Source: Paenibacillus phocaeensis
GTDB taxonomy: Bacteria > Bacillota > Bacilli > Paenibacillales > Paenibacillaceae
Reading direction: 5' to 3'
Length of the DNA stretch: 43,631 nt
Assembly (NCBI RefSeq): GCF_900021165.1
Contig: NZ_FCOQ01000022.1
Location: 1-43,631, forward strand
The translations under genes and the position numbers were made by a program. Shown here one piece after another: positions 39,859 through 43,631 of this stretch (within the stretch, counting starts at the first letter, position 1; each line of letters starts with the position of its first letter). The notes beneath the pieces were generated by a model. It was given only the letters and a program-made list of their open reading frames with translations. It made no database searches and had not been told where the DNA came from.

Positions 39859-40599
39859 ATGGTAAACGACGACCGGGTCAACGAACGTTACTACGGGTTG
39901 GTGAATTCGACCAAATCCCAAGATGCGACGCGCGCCAGAATCCATTGGATCTGCCGGCGCGTTGCCGGCAACCGGGTGCTGGACGTCGGATGCAGTCAGG
40001 GAATCACTTCGATCCTGCTGGGAAGGGAGGGACGAAGGGTTGTCGGGATCGATTTGGAGGAGAAGGCCATTCAATATGCGCGTACAGAGTTGTCCCGGGA
40101 ATCCGTTCCGGTTCGCTCCAAGGTTCAGTTCAAAGTGGCCGACGTTACGGAGTTGCCGGGTAAACGGCTCTTTGATACGGTCATTTTGGGACAAATTCTG
40201 GAGCATTTCGCTAATCCCGAGCTTTTGATCAGCCAGGCCTATCGACTGTTGGGCGACGGAGGAACCCTTATTGTAACGGTGCCTTACGGGTATCATCCGT
40301 TCCACGATCACAAGCAAACCTTCTATGCCGGGAATTTGGGGAGTTGTCTGGATCCCTGGTTTGAGATCGCGGGGCTGGAAATGCAACATCATTATCTGTG
40401 CTGCGTTGCCGTGAAACGAAGAGAGGTACGGACCAAAGGATTGCCGGACGCCGATATGCTGAAAGCTTGGATGGATTTTGACAGCAAGCGGTTTGCCCAG
40501 ATCGAACGTGAGCATCTGCAAGCCATGAAACAGCGAAAAAAAGCGCTGGAGCAAGCTTACGAGCAGTTGAAACAGCTGCGCAGCGGCAAACTGAAATAG
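39859..40599 (+). CDS. Class I SAM-dependent methyltransferase
   Basis: Protein of 246 residues. Motif I is VLDVGCSQGITSILLG (about 41-56), followed by the acidic end of strand 2 (VVGIDLEEKAIQYA), VKFADVTEL-like FKVADVTELPG, and motif IV VILGQILEHFANPE. The last 50 residues are a charged helix, probably coiled coil (REHLQAMKQRKKALEQAYEQ). The ATG at 39859 is 9 bases after AAGGAGG; GTG at 39853 is too close. It probably methylates the glycan made by the adjacent glycosyltransferases. The substrate is inferred. Confidence 0.87.
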   Translation: MVNDDRVNERYYGLVNSTKSQDATRARIHWICRRVAGNRVLDVGCSQGITSILLGREGRRVVGIDLEEKAIQYARTELSRESVPVRSKVQFKVADVTELPGKRLFDTVILGQILEHFANPELLISQAYRLLGDGGTLIVTVPYGYHPFHDHKQTFYAGNLGSCLDPWFEIAGLEMQHHYLCCVAVKRREVRTKGLPDADMLKAWMDFDSKRFAQIEREHLQAMKQRKKALEQAYEQLKQLRSGKLK

Positions 40600-40669
40600 A
40601 AAGGTCGCGTTCGTCTCGGTCTTTGCACCGATTACGGTTCGCGCCTATATGCGGCGCACTTAAACAAAC

Positions 40670-40703
40670 AAAGCCGGAAGACGATTCGTCTATCCGGCTT
40701 TGC
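40670..40703. terminator. Bidirectional terminator
   Basis: AAAGCCGGA / TCCGGCTTT with an inner AGACG / CGTCT stem. A- and T-runs at both ends allow use by the methyltransferase gene and by the convergent aminotransferase gene. Confidence 0.8.
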
Positions 40704-40737
40704 TAGGTTGTTCGGGTAGGGCGATTTACTTCGCCTT

Positions 40738-41916
40738 TTACGTAGTGCGTGCGGCAGCCGCTGCGCAGAAGCGCTCCAGAGCCTCCTGCAGCAACGAACG
40801 CGGACACGCCAGGTTGATCCGCAGAAATCCCTCGCCGTTCTGACCGTAAATCGAACCTTCTGTAAAGGCGATTTTAGCTTCCTTGTACATCAGTTGCTTC
40901 AGCTCGGATTTACTTAAGCCCAGCGCTCGGCAATCGACCCATAGCAAGTAGGTGCCCTCGGAAAGAACAGGGGCGGCCGCCGGCAGATGCTCCAAGAGGT
41001 AGGCGACCGCAAAATCGCGGTTAGCGCGGATGTAGTCCAGGACGGCGTCCAGCCAATCCTCGCTTTGCGTATACGCCGCAATGGTGGCGGAAGGCCCGAA
41101 ATAGTTCAGAGAGCCGATGGCCAGCGCCTTGATCCGTTCCGCGAACTGCTTGCGGATCGCCACGTTCGGAATGATCGTATACGCCGTAGCCAGCCCGGGG
41201 ATGTTGAACGTCTTGGAAGGGGCCGCACAGGTGATCGTAATGCCGGCGAGCGCCTCGGAGAGAGACGCAAGCGGTAAATGACGATGGCCTGGAAAGACCA
41301 GGTCGCCATGAATTTCGTCCGAAACGACCTTCACTCCGTATTTCAGGCACAGCTCGCCAAGCCGTTCCAACTCTTCCCGGTTCCAGACCCGCCCGCCGGG
41401 ATTATGGGGACTGCACAGCAGCATCAACTTGGCGCCGCCTTGCATCAGCGATTCCAGGTGGCCGTAATCCATACGATAACGTCCATCCTCAAGAATTAAG
41501 GGATTTTCGGCGACCTCCCTTCCATTATTCCGAATGACATCATAGAACGGGTTATATACCGGAGATTGCAGAATGACCCGATCTCCCGGTTCGGTTAAGA
41601 CCTGGACGGCAACGCCAAGGGCAGGCACGACGCCCGGGGTGTCGGTCAACCAGGACGCTTCGACGTTCCAGCCATGCCGCCGTTCCAGCCAACCGGTGAT
41701 GGCCTCGAGGTATTCATTAGGTCGGGAGGTATAGCCGTAGATCCCCAGCTTGGCCCGTTCAGTGACGGCCTCGACAATCGCTGGAGCACAGCGGAAATCC
41801 ATGTCAGCCACCCATAAGGGCAATACGTCCGGATCACCGAACAACTCCCGTCCAAGATCCCATTTCTCGGAGTAGGTCCCTCTCCGCGGCAAACGTTCGT
41901 CGAAATTATACGTCAT
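40738..41916 (-). CDS. MalY/PatB family PLP-dependent cystathionine beta-lyase / aminotransferase
   Basis: PLP fold-type I enzyme of 392 residues. Motifs include LPLWVADMDFRCAPAI near 32-47, the PLP-stacking region SPVYNPFYDVI, NPGGRVW, VVSDEIHGDLV (PLP aspartate near 200) and the Schiff-base lysine Lys235 in APSKTFNIPGL, with the late arginine in GFLRINLACP. MalY/PatB enzymes cleave the C-S bond of cystathionine or cysteine conjugates. I start it at the ATG at 41916 with AAGGAAGG upstream. It is co-oriented with the carbonic anhydrase gene but separated by 56 bp. Confidence 0.88.
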   Translation of the reverse strand: MTYNFDERLPRRGTYSEKWDLGRELFGDPDVLPLWVADMDFRCAPAIVEAVTERAKLGIYGYTSRPNEYLEAITGWLERRHGWNVEASWLTDTPGVVPALGVAVQVLTEPGDRVILQSPVYNPFYDVIRNNGREVAENPLILEDGRYRMDYGHLESLMQGGAKLMLLCSPHNPGGRVWNREELERLGELCLKYGVKVVSDEIHGDLVFPGHRHLPLASLSEALAGITITCAAPSKTFNIPGLATAYTIIPNVAIRKQFAERIKALAIGSLNYFGPSATIAAYTQSEDWLDAVLDYIRANRDFAVAYLLEHLPAAAPVLSEGTYLLWVDCRALGLSKSELKQLMYKEAKIAFTEGSIYGQNGEGFLRINLACPRSLLQEALERFCAAAAARTT

Positions 41917-41972
41917 CTCGTTGTTCCTTCCTTTCCCCATGCAGCCGGGTTTAAATCTGATTCATGTTGGAA

Positions 41973-42545
41973 TTATTTCTGAAGAGTCTGGTATCCGTCA
42001 ATCACAAGCTCCAGTTCGCCCGTCGTGGAATTGATCAGCATCCCGTGAACCGGAATATCCGCAGGGAGGAGCGGGTGCTTCTTCACGATATTTACGGTCT
42101 GGATAACGCCTTCCTTCTCGTTGTCGAAGCCGCGCAGCCACTTATTCAGCTTAATCCCGGAGTTCTCCAGCGTGTTCAGCGTGTCCTCGCTGATGCCTCG
42201 CTCCCGCATGGAGCCGATCATCCGGTCCGAATTCAGCGCAGCCATCCCGCAGCCGGTATGCCCGACGATGAAAACCTCTTGCGCTTTCAGCTCATAAATG
42301 GCGACCAGCAGACTCCGCATAACACTTCCGAAAGGTTGGGAAATGACCGCACCCGCATTCTTGATCAGCTTCACATCACCATTGCGCAAATTCATGGCTT
42401 TAGGCAGCAGCTCCGTGAGCCGGGTATCCATACAGGTAACGATGGCCATCTTCTTCTCGGGAAATTTGTCCGTGACGTATTTCTCGTATTCTTTGTCCTC
42501 CACAAATTTACGGTTATACTCCAGAATCGTTTGCAATTGATTCAT
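41973..42545 (-). CDS. Beta-class carbonic anhydrase
   Basis: Enzyme of 190 residues interconverting CO2 and bicarbonate. Zinc ligands are visible: Cys38 in VTCMDTRL (with the Asp40-Arg42 dyad), and His96 and Cys99 in VGHTGCGM. The length fits the short clade of bacterial beta enzymes. AAGGAGG precedes the ATG. The next upstream gene is a HesB-like protein 40 bp away, so the two may be co-transcribed. Confidence 0.93.
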   Translation of the reverse strand: MNQLQTILEYNRKFVEDKEYEKYVTDKFPEKKMAIVTCMDTRLTELLPKAMNLRNGDVKLIKNAGAVISQPFGSVMRSLLVAIYELKAQEVFIVGHTGCGMAALNSDRMIGSMRERGISEDTLNTLENSGIKLNKWLRGFDNEKEGVIQTVNIVKKHPLLPADIPVHGMLINSTTGELELVIDGYQTLQK

Positions 42546-42584
42546 ATTGGCCTGCCTCCTTAGGTTTAGGGTCGTGGTACCGGC

Positions 42585-42911
42585 TTATAACCGGCGGTCA
42601 ATCAAACGGATATTCGATTTGTAAAATTGGGACTGCCCATCCAACCGGAAGGTGCCGGTGCTTTCTTCCCCTTGCAGGGTAAGCTCTTCTTCAAAAAAAA
42701 CCGCCTGCATCTTGTCGATCCAAAACGGATAAACCTCGTTCTCCATCGGGACGTCATACGCTCCGGGCTCCGACACGATGGCTAGTCCGGGAACTCCGCT
42801 CATTCCGCAGCCGCAGTTCTCCGTATCATACACCAAGCGGAGCATGCCGGGACTGTCGCCCAGCTTGTCGGCGATCAGCTTTTCGGCCGTCGGGGTTAAA
42901 GCTATTTTCAT
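42585..42911 (-). CDS. HesB/IscA-like iron-sulfur cluster biosynthesis family protein
   Basis: Small protein of 108 residues with the HesB/YneR-like pattern: MKIALTPTAEKLIADKL at the start, LRLVYDTENCGCGMSG near 24-39 with two close cysteines, and YPFWIDKMQAVFFEEELTL. The C-terminal CGC motif of true A-type Fe-S carriers is absent; the cysteines are at the front instead, as in the YneR/YqkB subgroup. Function unproven. The ribosome binding site (AAAGGAG) lies rather far, about 14 bases, from the ATG. Confidence 0.85.
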   Translation of the reverse strand: MKIALTPTAEKLIADKLGDSPGMLRLVYDTENCGCGMSGVPGLAIVSEPGAYDVPMENEVYPFWIDKMQAVFFEEELTLQGEESTGTFRLDGQSQFYKSNIRLIDRRL

Positions 42912-42981
42912 AAGATGAGAGATCGCTCCTTTACCTGAAAATGAATTATTTCAAAAAAAAGGGATGATGCCCGCTTAAAAT

Positions 42982-43010
42982 TTGATTATACGGTTTGTTA
43001 AAAGTATCAT
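42982..43010 (+). promoter_or_regulatory. Promoter of the M32 carboxypeptidase gene
   Basis: TTGATT at 42982-42987 and TATCAT at 43005-43010 are separated by exactly 17 bp. The predicted start lies about 35 bp before the ATG. Confidence 0.65.
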
Positions 43011-43052
43011 CAAGAGTAGCAGTAAATTTCACCAGTAAAGGCGGGAGTTGTC

Positions 43053-43631
43053 ATGAAGCAGGAAACGGTTGAGAAATGGGAGCTCTTTCGGGAGCTCCTG
43101 CAGAAGATTCACGGATACGGGGAAGCGGTTGCGCTGATGAATTGGGATTTGCGCACCGGCGCACCGCGGAAAGGCGCGGAGACCCGGGCAGCCACCATTG
43201 GTTTATTGTCCACCGAAGCCTTTAAGCTGCAAACCTCAGCGGAGATGGGGGAATATTTAGCCTATTTGAACCAGCCTTCCGTCCTGGAGGAACTGGATGA
43301 TGTGAAGCGCCGGATGGTGCTCGATGTGCAAGAGGAGTACGACCGAAGCGTCAAGATTCCGCCGCAGAAATTCCGCGAATATACCGAACTTACCGCCCAT
43401 GCCGAAACGATGTGGGAGGATTTCAAGGAAAACAGCGATTTCGCCGGGTTTGAGCCTTACTTAACGCAAATTGTGGAAAAAACGCAGGAGTTCATCGACT
43501 ACTGGGGTCCGAAGGCGACTCGTTATGATACGCTGCTACATATGTATGAACAGGATTTGACGGTCGAGAAGCTGGATCAGGTATTCGGGCAACTGCGCGA
43601 TCGTCTGGTGCCGCTGGTCGAGGCGGTGGCC
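43053..43631 (+). CDS. M32 family (Taq-type) carboxypeptidase, 3' end outside the window
   Basis: The frame is open from the ATG at 43053 to the window end (193 codons). The start MKQETVEKWELFRELL, then ALMNWDLRTGAPRKG, TRAATIGLLSTEAF and TRYDTLLHMYEQDLTVEKLD, is the N-terminal helical region of M32 metallocarboxypeptidases, which trim C-terminal residues from peptides. Family members are about 500 residues, and the HEXXH zinc site lies beyond the window. GGGAG precedes the ATG. Confidence 0.9.
   Translation, partial: MKQETVEKWELFRELLQKIHGYGEAVALMNWDLRTGAPRKGAETRAATIGLLSTEAFKLQTSAEMGEYLAYLNQPSVLEELDDVKRRMVLDVQEEYDRSVKIPPQKFREYTELTAHAETMWEDFKENSDFAGFEPYLTQIVEKTQEFIDYWGPKATRYDTLLHMYEQDLTVEKLDQVFGQLRDRLVPLVEAVA

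Overview
The window looks like a chromosomal segment of a Paenibacillus-type bacterium (Bacillota). The grounds are the GGAGG-like ribosome binding sites, frequent TTG and GTG starts, a 7TM hybrid kinase ending in a LytS-type module, CcpA-like (cre) sites, LacI and AraC regulators beside every sugar locus, and a BlaI/M56 pair. This is inferred from gene content; no taxonomic marker gene is present. I see no rRNA, tRNA, CRISPR array or transposase.

Layout. (1) 155-5019: an AraC regulator, then an operon of two Gfo/Idh/MocA dehydrogenases, a ThuA-like protein and a TIM-barrel sugar isomerase/epimerase-like protein, the gene set associated with 3-keto-sugar/3-keto-glycoside catabolism. (2) 5075-8049: an epoxide-hydrolase-like enzyme divergent from a second AraC regulator, the broken tail of an Ig-like-domain gene, and a YdeI/OmpD-associated protein. 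(3) 8086-14565: a compact sugar locus with a PfkB kinase, a PTS EIIBC, a beta-propeller glycosidase-like protein, a LacI repressor, and HPS- and PHI-like enzymes. Its promoter carries a cre-like site and two palindromes, and a matching palindrome lies before the HPS gene. (4) 14675-17153: a small unknown gene, an M56 (BlaR1-like) peptidase and a BlaI-like repressor, with near-identical palindromes before the repressor and before the small gene. (5) 17146-21842: a histidine kinase/OmpR regulator pair divergent from a lantibiotic-immunity-type ABC transporter. (6) 22084-26194: a secreted TIM-barrel protein and a 1041-residue double-kinase hybrid sensor. (7) 26354-27237: a DinB protein, then a non-coding stretch with an inverted-repeat element and an 11-bp tandem repeat. 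(8) 27414-34630: an eight-gene operon with a PHP phosphoesterase, a GDPD-like protein, a LacI regulator and a complete ABC importer. (9) 34763-38157: an MFS drug-efflux-type transporter, a stranded MurE C-terminus, and an ABC-F gene behind a leader with a short peptide ORF and two terminators. (10) 38190-40599: a GT-D glycosyltransferase divergent from a second glycosyltransferase and a methyltransferase. (11) 40738-43631: a MalY/PatB lyase, a beta-carbonic anhydrase, a HesB-like protein, and the start of an M32 carboxypeptidase that runs off the window.

The strongest candidates for undescribed biology are four: the PTS/propeller/HPS/PHI locus, which implies a phosphorylated 3-ketose route; the BlaI/M56 circuit aimed at a small unknown protein; the phosphodiester-uptake operon with an atypical GDPD; and the ABC-F attenuator leader.
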